A stretch of 64,000 nucleotides of DNA from Citrobacter koseri ATCC BAA-895. GTDB lineage: Bacteria > Pseudomonadota > Gammaproteobacteria > Enterobacterales > Enterobacteriaceae. The stretch covers positions 1,550,001 through 1,614,000 of the forward strand of contig NC_009792.1 in the NCBI RefSeq assembly GCF_000018045.1. Direction: 5' to 3'. Positions 9,438-18,440 of the stretch are shown piece after piece (within the stretch, counting starts at the first letter, position 1; each line of letters starts with the position of its first letter). Under the pieces are notes generated by a model. That model did no database searches, was not told the DNA's origin, and worked only from the letters and a program-made list of their open reading frames with translations. Position numbers and translations under genes: made by a program.

Positions 9438-10160
9438 ATGGGTAAAAACCAGCCCTTGCCCATCCTTATCACGGGAGGAGGCCGCCGCATCGGCCTCGCG
9501 ATCGCGTGGCACTTTCTCAATCAAAAACAGCCGGTGATTGTCAGCTACCGGACGCACTATCCAGCCATCGACGGCCTGACGCAAGCGGGCGCGCTGTGCA
9601 TTCAGGCCGATTTTTCCACCGATGACGGCGTCCTGGCATTTGCTGAGAAGATAAAGACCCATACGCCAGGCCTGCGGGCTATTTTGCATAACGCCAGCGC
9701 CTGGATGGCCGAGGCGCCTGGCACCCCGCTCTCTGACGTGCTGGCATGCATGATGCAGATTCACGTCAATACGCCCTATCTGTTAAACCATGCGCTGGAA
9801 AGACTGTTGCGCGGCCACGGACATGCGGCCACCGATATCATCCATTTTACGGACTATGTTGTGGAACGCGGCAGCGACAAACACATCGCCTATGCCGCCA
9901 GTAAAGCAGCGCTGGATAATATGACCCGCTCCTTTGCCCGCAAACTGGCCCCGGAAGTGAAAGTCAACGCCATCGCCCCGTCGCTGATCCTGTTTAACGA
10001 AAACGACGACGCCGAGTACCGTCAGCAGGCGCTCAATAAATCCCTGATGAAGACAGCGCCCGGCGAGAAAGAGGTAATCGACCTGGTGGATTACCTTCTC
10101 ACCAGCTGCTTCGTTACCGGCCGCAGTTTCGCCGTGGATGGCGGCCGGCACCTGCGTTAA
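9438..10160 (+). CDS. folM: Dihydromonapterin reductase FolM
   Basis: A 240-residue short-chain dehydrogenase/reductase. The NADPH-binding motif is TGGGRRIG near the N-terminus, and the catalytic Tyr-x-x-x-Lys is YAASK. The TGGGRRIG and RTHYPAID region marks the pteridine-reductase branch. FolM reduces dihydromonapterin to tetrahydromonapterin and has weak dihydrofolate reductase activity. The start at 9438 has an AAGGAG site; TTG and ATG codons just upstream are not conserved. Its TAA shares a TTAA tetranucleotide with the convergent ydgC stop. Confidence 0.95.
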   Translation: MGKNQPLPILITGGGRRIGLAIAWHFLNQKQPVIVSYRTHYPAIDGLTQAGALCIQADFSTDDGVLAFAEKIKTHTPGLRAILHNASAWMAEAPGTPLSDVLACMMQIHVNTPYLLNHALERLLRGHGHAATDIIHFTDYVVERGSDKHIAYAASKAALDNMTRSFARKLAPEVKVNAIAPSLILFNENDDAEYRQQALNKSLMKTAPGEKEVIDLVDYLLTSCFVTGRSFAVDGGRHLR

Positions 10161-10492
10161 TGCAATTTGATCCAGCAAAATATCAGCAGCCATGCGCTCA
10201 GGCCCCAGCACACCACCGCCCCGCCGAGCGCAACGGGCAAACGCAGAAAACCGGTGAAATACCAAAGCGTGGCGAGGTAGACAAAATAAGGGATGATCGA
10301 CCACATACTGAATACAATGGTCGTGCGTAACGCGTCAATTCCGCGCTCGCTGGCGACAATATAGTGGGCAATCAGTGCAAATGTCGGAAAAAGCGGAATT
10401 AATCCGGCGATATAGTAATTTTTTGTTTTTGCCAGCAAACCAATCAATACCACCACCAGCGCACCCAGTGCGGCTTTTATCACGAGTCCCAT
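10157..10492 (-). CDS. ydgC: GlpM-family inner membrane protein YdgC
   Basis: A 111-residue protein with about four hydrophobic helices, matching E. coli YdgC of the GlpM family. GlpM in Pseudomonas is linked to alginate production; YdgC has no proven function. The start MGLVIKAALGALVV is followed by the conserved KNYYIAGLIPLFPTFALIAHY segment. Its stop overlaps the convergent folM stop by 4 nt (TTAA), leaving no room for a terminator between the two genes. Confidence 0.9.
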   Translation of the reverse strand: MGLVIKAALGALVVVLIGLLAKTKNYYIAGLIPLFPTFALIAHYIVASERGIDALRTTIVFSMWSIIPYFVYLATLWYFTGFLRLPVALGGAVVCWGLSAWLLIFCWIKLH

Positions 10493-10548
10493 TTCGATGC
10501 CTTAACACATCAATAACATTGAGGCTGTAGCATAACGGAAGCGCTCTC

Positions 10549-10563
10549 GTTTAGAAAAGATTA
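10549..10563 (+). promoter_or_regulatory. PhoP box upstream of rstA
   Basis: The direct repeat GTTTA-N5-GATTA matches the PhoP box (T/G)GTTTA-N5-(T/G)GTTTA, with two changes in the second half. It lies about 55 bp before the rstA start. rstA is an established PhoP target in E. coli and Salmonella, so RstAB here is probably induced by low magnesium through PhoPQ. Confidence 0.75.
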
Positions 10564-10619
10564 ATGGAAGGGAAAACGGAGGCGGTGTATGTTGGCGTTT
10601 TCTCCGCGTAATGAACGTT

Positions 10620-11354
10620 ATGAACACCATCGTATTTGTTGAGGATGACCCTGAAGTTGGCTCGCTGATTGCCGCTTATCTGGCGAAACACGATATTGAG
10701 GTGCTGATTGAACCTCGCGGCGATCTGGCTGAAGAGACGATCCTTCGCACGCAACCCGAGCTGGTGTTACTGGATATCATGCTGCCGGGCAAAGACGGTA
10801 TGACCATTTGCCGCGATTTGCGAGGCCGCTGGCAAGGGCCGATTGTCCTGCTGACCTCGCTGGACAGCGACATGAACCACATCCTGGCGCTGGAAATGGG
10901 CGCCTGTGACTACATCCTGAAAACCACGCCCCCTGCCGTGCTCCTCGCTCGTCTGCGCCTGCATTTACGGCAGAATGAACTCACCGCGCAGGCAAAAGGC
11001 ATTCAGGATACGGCAATGACCCCGCATAAAACGCTGCGTTTTGGCGCGTTGATTATTGACCCGGTCAATCGTTCAGTCGCGCTCTCCGGCGAACCGGTTT
11101 CGCTTTCCACCGCCGATTTCGAATTACTCTGGGAACTGGCAACCCATGCCGGGCAGATTATGGATCGCGACGCGCTGCTGAAAAACTTGCGCGGCGTCAG
11201 CTACGACGGCATGGACCGCAGCGTGGATGTCGCTATCTCAAGGCTGCGTAAGAAATTGCAGGATAACGCCACCGAGCCCTATCGAATCAAAACGGTTCGC
11301 AACAAAGGGTATCTGTTTGCCCCCCATGCGTGGGAAGAGAGTCAGCGTGATTAA
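10620..11354 (+). CDS. rstA: Response regulator RstA (OmpR family)
   Basis: A 244-residue DNA-binding response regulator. The receiver domain (about 1-115) has the acidic pair EDD at 8-10 and phospho-acceptor Asp52 in LLDIMLPGKDG. The C-terminal winged helix covers about 140-235 (SRLRKKL, then IKTVRNKGYLF). The start used is the ATG giving MNTIVFVEDD; another ATG 9 nt upstream is equally open and neither has a strong ribosome site. The C-terminus extends about six residues (ESQRD) past the E. coli end as I recall it. RstA controls acid-response, biofilm and iron genes with RstB, 12 nt downstream. Confidence 0.94.
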   Translation: MNTIVFVEDDPEVGSLIAAYLAKHDIEVLIEPRGDLAEETILRTQPELVLLDIMLPGKDGMTICRDLRGRWQGPIVLLTSLDSDMNHILALEMGACDYILKTTPPAVLLARLRLHLRQNELTAQAKGIQDTAMTPHKTLRFGALIIDPVNRSVALSGEPVSLSTADFELLWELATHAGQIMDRDALLKNLRGVSYDGMDRSVDVAISRLRKKLQDNATEPYRIKTVRNKGYLFAPHAWEESQRD

Positions 11355-11366
11355 CCGGGTGCATCA

Positions 11367-12668
11367 ATGAAAAAACTGTTCGTTCAGTTTTATCTGCTGC
11401 TGTTTGTCTGCTTTCTGGTCATGACCCTGTTGGTCGGGCTGGTGTATAAGTTCACCGCAGAACGCGCAGGCAGACAGTCGCTGGATGATTTGATGAAAAG
11501 CTCGCTGTATTTAATGCGCAGCGAATTGCGGGAGATCCCTCCGCGCGACTGGGGGAAAACCCTCAAAGAGATGGATCTTAATCTCTCTTTCGATTTGCGC
11601 GTAGAGCCGCTCAATAAATACAAACTCGACGCGCTTACCACACAGCGGCTGCGCGAAGGCGACATCGTCGCGCTGGACGATCAGTATACGTTTATCCAGC
11701 GCATCCCCCGCAGCCATTACGTGCTGGCCGTCGGGCCGGTCCCTTATCTCTATTTTCTTCACCAGATGCGGCTACTGGATATCGCGCTGATGGCCTTTAT
11801 CGCCATCTCCCTCGCCTTTCCAGTGTTTATCTGGATGCGCCCGCACTGGCAGGAGATGCTGCGCCTGGAGGCCGCCGCTCAGCGTTTTGGCGAAGGGCAC
11901 CTCGCAGAGCGCCTTCACTTTGACAACGGTTCCAGTTTTGAACGTCTCGGCATTGCCTTTAACCAGATGGCAGATAACATCAACGCGCTGATCGCCAGTA
12001 AAAAACAGCTTATTGACGGCATCGCCCACGAACTGCGTACACCGCTGGTGCGTCTGCGTTACCGGCTGGAGATGAGTGAAAATCTCAGCGCACAGGAGTC
12101 GCAGGCGCTGAATCGCGATATCGGCCAACTGGAAGCGTTAATCGAAGAGTTACTGACCTATGCGCGGCTGGACAGGCCGCAGACTGCGTTAACGCTCACC
12201 GTTCCCGACCTCCCCGTGTGGCTGGCAAGCCACCTGGAAGACGTACAGAGCGTCAACCCCGGGCGCACGGTGCGGCTCAGCCAGCTTACGCCTGGCGATT
12301 ACGGCGCGCTGGATATGCGGCTAATGGAGCGTGTGCTGGATAATCTGCTCAATAACGCGCTGCGTTATTCCCATTCCACCGTTCAGGCCAGCCTGTTGTT
12401 AAGCGGCAATCAGGCGACCCTGATTGTTGAAGACGACGGCCCCGGCATCGCGCCAGACGCGCGCGAACATGTGTTCGAACCCTTTGTGCGCCTCGATCCC
12501 AGCCGCGACCGCGCTACCGGAGGCTGCGGGCTGGGATTAGCCATCGTGCGCTCCATCGCCCTGGCGATGGGTGGAACGGTAAACTGTCGCGAAAGTGAAC
12601 TGGGCGGCGCCAGATTCACCTTCAACTGGCCCGTCTGGCACAACATCCCCGAATTTCCCCCTGCCTGA
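11367..12668 (+). CDS. rstB: Sensor histidine kinase RstB
   Basis: A 433-residue membrane sensor kinase, partner of RstA. Helix 1 is at about 4-27 and helix 2 at about 137-157, enclosing a periplasmic sensor domain of roughly 110 residues. A HAMP linker follows. The phospho-accepting His221 lies in GIAHELRTPLVRLR. The ATPase domain has the N-box (DNLLNNALRY), DDGPGI and GGCGLGLAIV motifs. Length is identical to E. coli RstB. It follows rstA by 12 nt and is presumably under the same PhoP-controlled promoter. Confidence 0.96.
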   Translation: MKKLFVQFYLLLFVCFLVMTLLVGLVYKFTAERAGRQSLDDLMKSSLYLMRSELREIPPRDWGKTLKEMDLNLSFDLRVEPLNKYKLDALTTQRLREGDIVALDDQYTFIQRIPRSHYVLAVGPVPYLYFLHQMRLLDIALMAFIAISLAFPVFIWMRPHWQEMLRLEAAAQRFGEGHLAERLHFDNGSSFERLGIAFNQMADNINALIASKKQLIDGIAHELRTPLVRLRYRLEMSENLSAQESQALNRDIGQLEALIEELLTYARLDRPQTALTLTVPDLPVWLASHLEDVQSVNPGRTVRLSQLTPGDYGALDMRLMERVLDNLLNNALRYSHSTVQASLLLSGNQATLIVEDDGPGIAPDAREHVFEPFVRLDPSRDRATGGCGLGLAIVRSIALAMGGTVNCRESELGGARFTFNWPVWHNIPEFPPA

Positions 12669-12710
12669 CGGATAGCGCACGATGGTCAGGGCGGGTATGA
12701 TGTGATATAC

Positions 12711-12733
12711 AGTAAGTATGTTGTAACTAATTT
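12711..12733 (+). other. Replication fork barrier TerB
   Basis: This 23-bp segment contains the Tus-binding core AAGTATGTTGTAACTAA and differs from E. coli TerB at about three outer positions. The G6 and the central TGTTGTAAC are kept. In the E. coli arrangement forks are arrested when they reach the end carrying the G6:C6 pair, so here a fork moving left to right would be blocked. The site overlaps the expected tus promoter, the known basis of Tus autorepression. Confidence 0.9.
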
Positions 12734-12765
12734 CCTTCTTTCTGCGACACTGAAATGGTGGTGAT

Positions 12766-13695
12766 ATGGCCCGTTACGATCTTGTCGAACGCCTGAATGG
12801 TACTTTTCGCCAGACAGAACACGCCCTGGCAACCCTGACAGAAAATCTCGAACAGCAACCGCTGCTGATTGCCCGCGTCTTCTCCCTCCCCGAAGTGACC
12901 AAAGAGGCGGAGCACAACCCTCTGGCGACCATTGCGGTGGAGCAGCATCTGGGAAAAGAGGCCGAATCGCTGGCGCTGCGCCACTATCGCCACCTGTTTA
13001 TTCAGCAACAGTCTGAAAATCGCAGCAGCAAAGCGGCGGTTCGCCTGCCCGGCGTATTGTGCTATCAGGTTGATGATGCCACGCAGGCCGCGCTGGAAAA
13101 CCAGATCCAGCACATCAATCAGTTAAAAACGACATTTGAGCGTATTGTGACGGTGGAATCAGGATTGCCGTCAGCGGCGCGTTTTGAGTGGGTGCATCGC
13201 CATCTGCCCGGTCTTATCACGTTGAATGCCTACCGCGCGTTAACGGTGATCAAGAATCCCGCCACCCTCCGCTTTGGCTGGGCCAACAAGCACATTATTA
13301 AGAATCTGCGCCGGGATGAGGTGCTGGCACAACTGGAGAAAAGCCTGAACACGCCGCGCAGCGTGCATCCCTGGACGCGCGAAGAGTGGCAGGCCAGGCT
13401 GGAGCGCGAATATCAGGATATCGCCGCCCTGCCGCAACAGGCGCGGCTGAAGATTAAAAGACCGGTGAAGGTACAGCCGATTGCCCGCGTCTGGTACAAA
13501 GGGCAGCAGAAACAGGTTCAGCACGCCTGCCCGACGCCGCTTATCGCGCTGATCAATACCGATAAAGGCATGACCGTGCCGGATATCGGCGAACTACTGA
13601 ATTACGATGCGGACAATGTTCAGCACCGCTTTAAGCCTCAGGCGCAACCGTTGCGACTTATCATCCCCCGGTTGCACCTGTATGTGGCGGATTAA
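12766..13695 (+). CDS. tus: Replication terminus site-binding protein Tus
   Basis: The 309-residue monomeric protein that binds Ter sites and blocks the replicative helicase in one direction. It matches E. coli Tus along its length (MARYDLVERLN at the start, IIPRLHLYVAD at the end), with the well-kept DNA-contact region LKIKRPVKVQPIARVWYKG. It lies 32 bp downstream of TerB. This gene places the window in the chromosome terminus region. Its stop codon interlocks with that of the convergent fumC through a shared TTAA. Confidence 0.97.
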   Translation: MARYDLVERLNGTFRQTEHALATLTENLEQQPLLIARVFSLPEVTKEAEHNPLATIAVEQHLGKEAESLALRHYRHLFIQQQSENRSSKAAVRLPGVLCYQVDDATQAALENQIQHINQLKTTFERIVTVESGLPSAARFEWVHRHLPGLITLNAYRALTVIKNPATLRFGWANKHIIKNLRRDEVLAQLEKSLNTPRSVHPWTREEWQARLEREYQDIAALPQQARLKIKRPVKVQPIARVWYKGQQKQVQHACPTPLIALINTDKGMTVPDIGELLNYDADNVQHRFKPQAQPLRLIIPRLHLYVAD

Positions 13696-15095
13696 CGGCC
13701 TGGCTTCATGCTGCCCACCATCAGTTCCGGGCGCACCCAGCTATCAAACTCGGCTTCAGTGAGATACCCCAGCGCCAGGGCGGAGGCTTTTAAGGTCAGC
13801 CCTTCCTTGTGCGCTTTTTTGGCGATCTCCGCCGCTTTGTCATAGCCGATGTGCGTGTTGAGCGCGGTGACCAGCATCAGCGATTCATTGAGCAGTTGAT
13901 TAATACGCTCACGGTTTGGCTCAATACCGACCGCACAGTGCGCATTAAAGCTTTCCATCCCATCCGCCAGCAGGCGTACCGATTGCAGGAAATTATGGAT
14001 AACCATCGGGCGATAGACGTTAAGCTCGAAATTTCCCGACGCCCCGCCCATATTGATAGCCACATCGTTGCCCATCACCTGACAGCAGAGCATGGTCAGC
14101 GCCTCGCACTGGGTCGGGTTCACTTTACCTGGCATAATCGAACTGCCCGGCTCGTTCTCAGGAATGGCAATTTCACCAATGCCGCATCGAGGGCCAGAGG
14201 CCAGCCAGCGAACGTCATTGGCGATTTTCATCAGCGACGCCGCCAGCCCTTTTAGCGCGCCGTGCGCATGAACCAGCGCATCACAGGTCGCCAGCGCTTC
14301 AAACTTGTTCGGCGCCGTCACAAATGGCGCGCAGGTGATCACCGCCAGCTCATCCGCCACGCGGCGGGCATATTCAGGATGGGTGTTCAACCCTGTGCCC
14401 ACCGCCGTACCGCCCAGCGCCAGCTCCGCCACATGCGGCAGGCTATTTTCAATATGTTTGAGATTGTGCTCCAGCATCGCCACCCAGCCGGAAATTTCCT
14501 GACCGAGCGTCAGCGGCGTCGCATCCTGCAAGTGCGTGCGGCCAATTTTCACAATGTCGGCAAACGCATGGGACTTTTTGCACAGCGTATCGGTCAGGAC
14601 ATTAAGCTGCGGGATGAGATGCTTGCGTAGCGCCAGCAGCGCCGCAACGTGCATCGCGGTTGGGAAGACGTCGTTCGAACTTTGGCTTTTATTGACGTCA
14701 TCGTTCGGGTGAACTTTGCGCTCCATGCCGCGAACGCCGCCCAGCAGTTCGCTCGCGCGGTTCGCCAGCACTTCGTTCATGTTCATGTTGCTTTGCGTGC
14801 CCGACCCGGTCTGCCAGATCGCCAGCGGAAATTCGTCGGGATGTTTATCGGCCAGCACTTCATCAGCCGCCTGCATAATGGCGGAGGCTTTTTCCGCCGA
14901 CAGCAGCCCTAAGTCCTCGTTAACTTTGGCTGCCGCACGCTTGGTCAGCGCCAGCGCATGGATCAGCGAGACGGGCATTTTCTCCGTGGAGATACGAAAA
15001 TGCTCCAGCGATCGTTGGGTTTGCGCTCCCCAAAGTTTATCTGCCGGAACATCAATCCCGCCCATCGAATCTTTCTCGCAGCGTACCGTCGTCAT
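13692..15095 (-). CDS. fumC: Class II fumarate hydratase FumC
   Basis: The 467-residue iron-independent, oxidant-resistant fumarase that interconverts fumarate and L-malate in the TCA cycle. It carries the fumarase/aspartase signature GSSIMPGKVNP and the substrate-site segments TGSGTQSNMN and GRTHLQDATP. The start MTTVRCEKDSMGG has an AAGGAG site; the 15-residue upstream extension is not conserved. It lies 159 bp downstream of fumA on the same strand. In E. coli fumC is induced by SoxS when iron-sulfur fumarases fail, which explains its pairing with fumA. Confidence 0.97.
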   Translation of the reverse strand: MTTVRCEKDSMGGIDVPADKLWGAQTQRSLEHFRISTEKMPVSLIHALALTKRAAAKVNEDLGLLSAEKASAIMQAADEVLADKHPDEFPLAIWQTGSGTQSNMNMNEVLANRASELLGGVRGMERKVHPNDDVNKSQSSNDVFPTAMHVAALLALRKHLIPQLNVLTDTLCKKSHAFADIVKIGRTHLQDATPLTLGQEISGWVAMLEHNLKHIENSLPHVAELALGGTAVGTGLNTHPEYARRVADELAVITCAPFVTAPNKFEALATCDALVHAHGALKGLAASLMKIANDVRWLASGPRCGIGEIAIPENEPGSSIMPGKVNPTQCEALTMLCCQVMGNDVAINMGGASGNFELNVYRPMVIHNFLQSVRLLADGMESFNAHCAVGIEPNRERINQLLNESLMLVTALNTHIGYDKAAEIAKKAHKEGLTLKASALALGYLTEAEFDSWVRPELMVGSMKPGR

Positions 15096-15203
15096 TACTT
15101 TCTCCTTGTTAACAATGAAGTTGAGGACATGCTCACACACCTGTCAGGATTAAGTATTGATTGCTTCATAAATACTGCATGGCGCTTTGTGCGCTTCTGA
15201 AAT

Positions 15204-15235
15204 GCCGGGCGGCACAGCGCCTTACCCGGCCTGCA
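15204..15235. repeat. Single REP unit between fumA and fumC
   Basis: A palindromic unit beginning GCCGGGCGGCACAGC and ending CTTACCCGGCCTGC has the REP consensus layout. It lies in the 159-bp fumA-fumC gap, where it could stabilise the fumA message against 3' decay and allow separate regulation of fumC. Confidence 0.7.
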
Positions 15236-15254
15236 AATGTACCTTCTTATTATC

Positions 15255-16901
15255 TTACTTTACGCAGCGCGTGCACTGCGAAGTCTGAATTTGCTGGAAG
15301 AAATCATTGCCTTTGTCATCCACCAGGATAAAGGCCGGAAAATCTTCCACTTCAATTTTCCAGATCGCTTCCATCCCCAGTTCAGGGTATTCCACGCATT
15401 CCAGACTCCTGATGCTGCCCTGCGCCAGCACGGCGGCAGGCCCGCCAATGCTGCCCAGATAGAAACCGCCGTGTTTATGGCAGGCATCGGTCACCTGTTG
15501 GCTACGGTTGCCTTTGGCCAGCATAATCATACTGCCGCCCTGCGACTGAAGCTGATCGACGTAAGAGTCCATACGTCCTGCGGTCGTTGGCCCCAGCGAA
15601 CCGGACGCGTATCCTTCAGGCGTTTTTGCCGGCCCCGCGTAGTAGATCGGATGATCTTTAACATACTGCGGCAACCCTTCGCCACGGTCCATCCGTTCTT
15701 TCAGTTTGGCGTGCGCGATATCACGCCCCACAATAATCGTCCCGTTCAGCGACAGACGAGTCGAAACCGGATACTGCGACAACTGTTGCAGGATCGCTTT
15801 CATTGGCTGATTGAGGTCAACGCGAACCGCCTCGCCTTCGCCTGCCTGGCGCAATTCTTCAGGAATATATTTACCCGGATTATGTTCCAGTTTCTCGATC
15901 CAGATACCTTTGCGGTTGATCTTCGCTTTAATGTTGCGATCCGCAGAGCAGGAGACGCCCATCCCGACCGGACAGGACGCGCCGTGACGCGGTAAACGAA
16001 TGACGCGGATATCATGGGCAAAATATTTACCGCCAAACTGGGCGCCTAACCCGAGATTCTGCGCTTCCGTCAGCAACTCTTTTTCCAGTTCCACGTCGCG
16101 GAATGCCTGACCGTGTTCGTTCCCTTCCGTCGGCAGTTCGTCATAGTATTTTGCGGAGGCCAGCTTAACCGTTTTCAGCGTTGCTTCCGCCGACGTCCCG
16201 CCGATCACGAAGGCGATGTGATACGGAGGACAGGCCGCCGTCCCCAGAGTGCGCATTTTATCGACCAGGTAATTTTTCAGTTTGCCCGGCGTCAGCAGCG
16301 CTTTGGTTTCCTGATACAGATAGGTTTTGTTGGCGGAACCGCCGCCTTTGGCGATACACAGGAATTTGTATTCATCGCCATCAACGCTGTAGAGATCAAT
16401 CTGCGCGGGCAGGTTGGTGCCGGTATTGACCTCTTTATACATATCCAGCGGAGCATTTTGCGAATAGCGCAGGTTATCTTCGATGTAAGTGTTATAAACG
16501 CCGCGCGCCAGCGCAGCCTCATCACCGCCGCCAGTCCAGACGCGCTGGCCTTTTTTACCAACGATAATGGCCGTACCAGTGTCCTGGCAGGTTGGTAAAA
16601 TCCCTTTTGCGGCAATGTCCGAGTTGCGCAGGAATTGCAGCGCGACATATTTATCGTTTTCACTGGCGTCCGGGTCGCGCAGGATATCAGCGACCTGCTG
16701 TTGATGCGCAGGGCGCAGCATAAAGGAAGCATCGTGGAATGCCTGACGCGCCATCAGCGTCAGCGCTTCAGGAGCGACCTTAAGCACTTCCTGCCCTTCA
16801 AATTCGGCAACGGAAACGTGTTCACTGGTCAGCAGGTAATATTCGGTATCGTCCTTTTTGAGGGGAAAAGGAGCCTGATAATGGAAGGGTTTGTTCGACA
16901 T
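15255..16901 (-). CDS. fumA: Class I fumarate hydratase FumA
   Basis: The 548-residue oxygen-sensitive fumarase of aerobic TCA metabolism. Three cysteines expected to hold the 4Fe-4S cluster are in the conserved places: LPTCQDTG, LGTAACPPYH and CPVGMGVSC. The N-terminal two thirds form the fumarase alpha-type domain and the C-terminal part the beta-type domain (SGSLGPTTAGRMD). Length equals E. coli FumA. It heads the fumA-fumC pair and is divergent from manA across 261 bp. Confidence 0.97.
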   Translation of the reverse strand: MSNKPFHYQAPFPLKKDDTEYYLLTSEHVSVAEFEGQEVLKVAPEALTLMARQAFHDASFMLRPAHQQQVADILRDPDASENDKYVALQFLRNSDIAAKGILPTCQDTGTAIIVGKKGQRVWTGGGDEAALARGVYNTYIEDNLRYSQNAPLDMYKEVNTGTNLPAQIDLYSVDGDEYKFLCIAKGGGSANKTYLYQETKALLTPGKLKNYLVDKMRTLGTAACPPYHIAFVIGGTSAEATLKTVKLASAKYYDELPTEGNEHGQAFRDVELEKELLTEAQNLGLGAQFGGKYFAHDIRVIRLPRHGASCPVGMGVSCSADRNIKAKINRKGIWIEKLEHNPGKYIPEELRQAGEGEAVRVDLNQPMKAILQQLSQYPVSTRLSLNGTIIVGRDIAHAKLKERMDRGEGLPQYVKDHPIYYAGPAKTPEGYASGSLGPTTAGRMDSYVDQLQSQGGSMIMLAKGNRSQQVTDACHKHGGFYLGSIGGPAAVLAQGSIRSLECVEYPELGMEAIWKIEVEDFPAFILVDDKGNDFFQQIQTSQCTRCVK

Positions 16902-17162
16902 TGTTCTCTCACTTACTGCTCGGTCTGGTTATTCTCTGGGCAGATGTTCCATTGCCCTGCTTACCCGTCACGCCTCCAGCGGCAGACATGTTATTGTCCT
17001 GCAACCCGAATGCGTCAGGGTGTAAAAAGCGAGTTACACTATCCTACACAATTTTTTAACAAAAACTGAGACAAGTACGACTTTTTGCGCGCAGAGGTTA
17101 CTTCCCGCGGGTTTCTTGGTTTAATACGCGAATTAATTTCCATATTGAAACAGGGCTTGATA

Positions 17163-18338
17163 ATGCAAAAACTCATCAACTCAGTGCAAAACTATGCATG
17201 GGGTAGTAAAACTGCGTTAACGGAACTCTACGGCATTGCGAATCCGTCTCAGCAGCCAATGGCAGAGCTCTGGATGGGCGCCCATCCCAAGAGCAGCTCC
17301 CGAATTGAAGGCGCTGACGGGAAAGCCGTCTCGTTACGCGACGTGATTGAGCACGATAAAGCCACACTGCTGGGCGAGTCTGTCGCAAAACGTTTTGGCG
17401 AGCTGCCCTTCCTGTTTAAAGTGCTGTGTGCCGCGCAGCCGCTTTCCATCCAGGTTCATCCGAATAAACACAACTCAGAAATGGGTTTCGCGAAAGAGAA
17501 TGCGGCCGGTATTCCGATGGATGCCGCCGAGCGTAACTATAAAGATCCGAACCACAAGCCTGAACTGGTCTTTGCCCTGACGCCGTTCCTGGCGATGAAC
17601 GCATTCCGCGAGTTCTCTGAGGTTGTCTCCCTGCTGCAACCTGTTTCCGGCGCGCATACCGCCATTGCCCACTTCCTGCAAGAGCCGAATGCCGAACGCC
17701 TGAGCCAGCTGTTCGCCAGCCTGCTTAATATGCAGGGCGATGAAAAATCCCGCGCGCTGGCGGTACTGAAAGCGGCGCTGAACAGCCAACAGGGTGAACC
17801 GTGGCAGACGATCCGCGTCATATCCGAATTTTACCCGGATGACAGCGGCCTCTTCTCTCCACTGCTGCTGAACGTGGTCAAGCTGAACCCTGGCGAAGCC
17901 ATGTTCCTGTTTGCCGAAACGCCTCATGCCTATTTGCAGGGCGTGGCGCTGGAAGTGATGGCGAACTCCGATAACGTCCTGCGCGCCGGGCTGACGCCGA
18001 AATATATCGACATTCCTGAACTGGTCGCAAACGTCAAATTCGTTGCCAAACCTGCCGATCAGCTGCTGACAACGCCGGTAAAACACGGTACGGAACTGGA
18101 CTTCCCGATTCCGGTGGAAGATTTCGCGTTTTCGCTGCATGACCTCTCCGCTCAGGAAACGGCCATCAGCCAGCAGAGCGCCGCCATTCTGTTCTGCGTG
18201 GAAGGCGAAGCAGTGCTGAGCAAGGGCGAGCAGCGTCTGGTGCTGAAACCCGGCGAATCCGCGTTTATCGGCGCTGATGAGTCTCCGGTTAACGCCAGCG
18301 GCGTGGGCCGTTTGGCCAGGGTTTACAACAAGCTGTAG
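17163..18338 (+). CDS. manA: Mannose-6-phosphate isomerase ManA
   Basis: The 391-residue zinc-dependent type I phosphomannose isomerase converts mannose-6-phosphate to fructose-6-phosphate, for mannose use and GDP-mannose precursor supply. Zinc ligands are visible as Gln97 and His99 in SIQVHPNKHN and Glu134 in KPELVFAL, plus the FAETPHAYLQG histidine. The start MQKLINSVQNYAWGS matches the family; an in-frame extension of 26 residues does not. A terminator follows at 18396. Confidence 0.97.
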   Translation: MQKLINSVQNYAWGSKTALTELYGIANPSQQPMAELWMGAHPKSSSRIEGADGKAVSLRDVIEHDKATLLGESVAKRFGELPFLFKVLCAAQPLSIQVHPNKHNSEMGFAKENAAGIPMDAAERNYKDPNHKPELVFALTPFLAMNAFREFSEVVSLLQPVSGAHTAIAHFLQEPNAERLSQLFASLLNMQGDEKSRALAVLKAALNSQQGEPWQTIRVISEFYPDDSGLFSPLLLNVVKLNPGEAMFLFAETPHAYLQGVALEVMANSDNVLRAGLTPKYIDIPELVANVKFVAKPADQLLTTPVKHGTELDFPIPVEDFAFSLHDLSAQETAISQQSAAILFCVEGEAVLSKGEQRLVLKPGESAFIGADESPVNASGVGRLARVYNKL

Positions 18339-18395
18339 CAACATACTGAATTTTTTAACAACTCTTGCTAAGCTAGTTAAAGGCTCACAACTTCT

Positions 18396-18420
18396 CCAGG
18401 CGGTTTAATCCGCCTGGTTT
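18396..18420 (+). terminator. Terminator after manA
   Basis: The perfect 8-bp stem CCAGGCGG / CCGCCTGG has a 6-nt loop and is followed by TTTCATTTTT. It lies between the manA stop and the ydgA start, so ydgA has its own promoter or depends on read-through. Confidence 0.8.
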
Positions 18421-18440
18421 CATTTTTATGGATAATCGAT

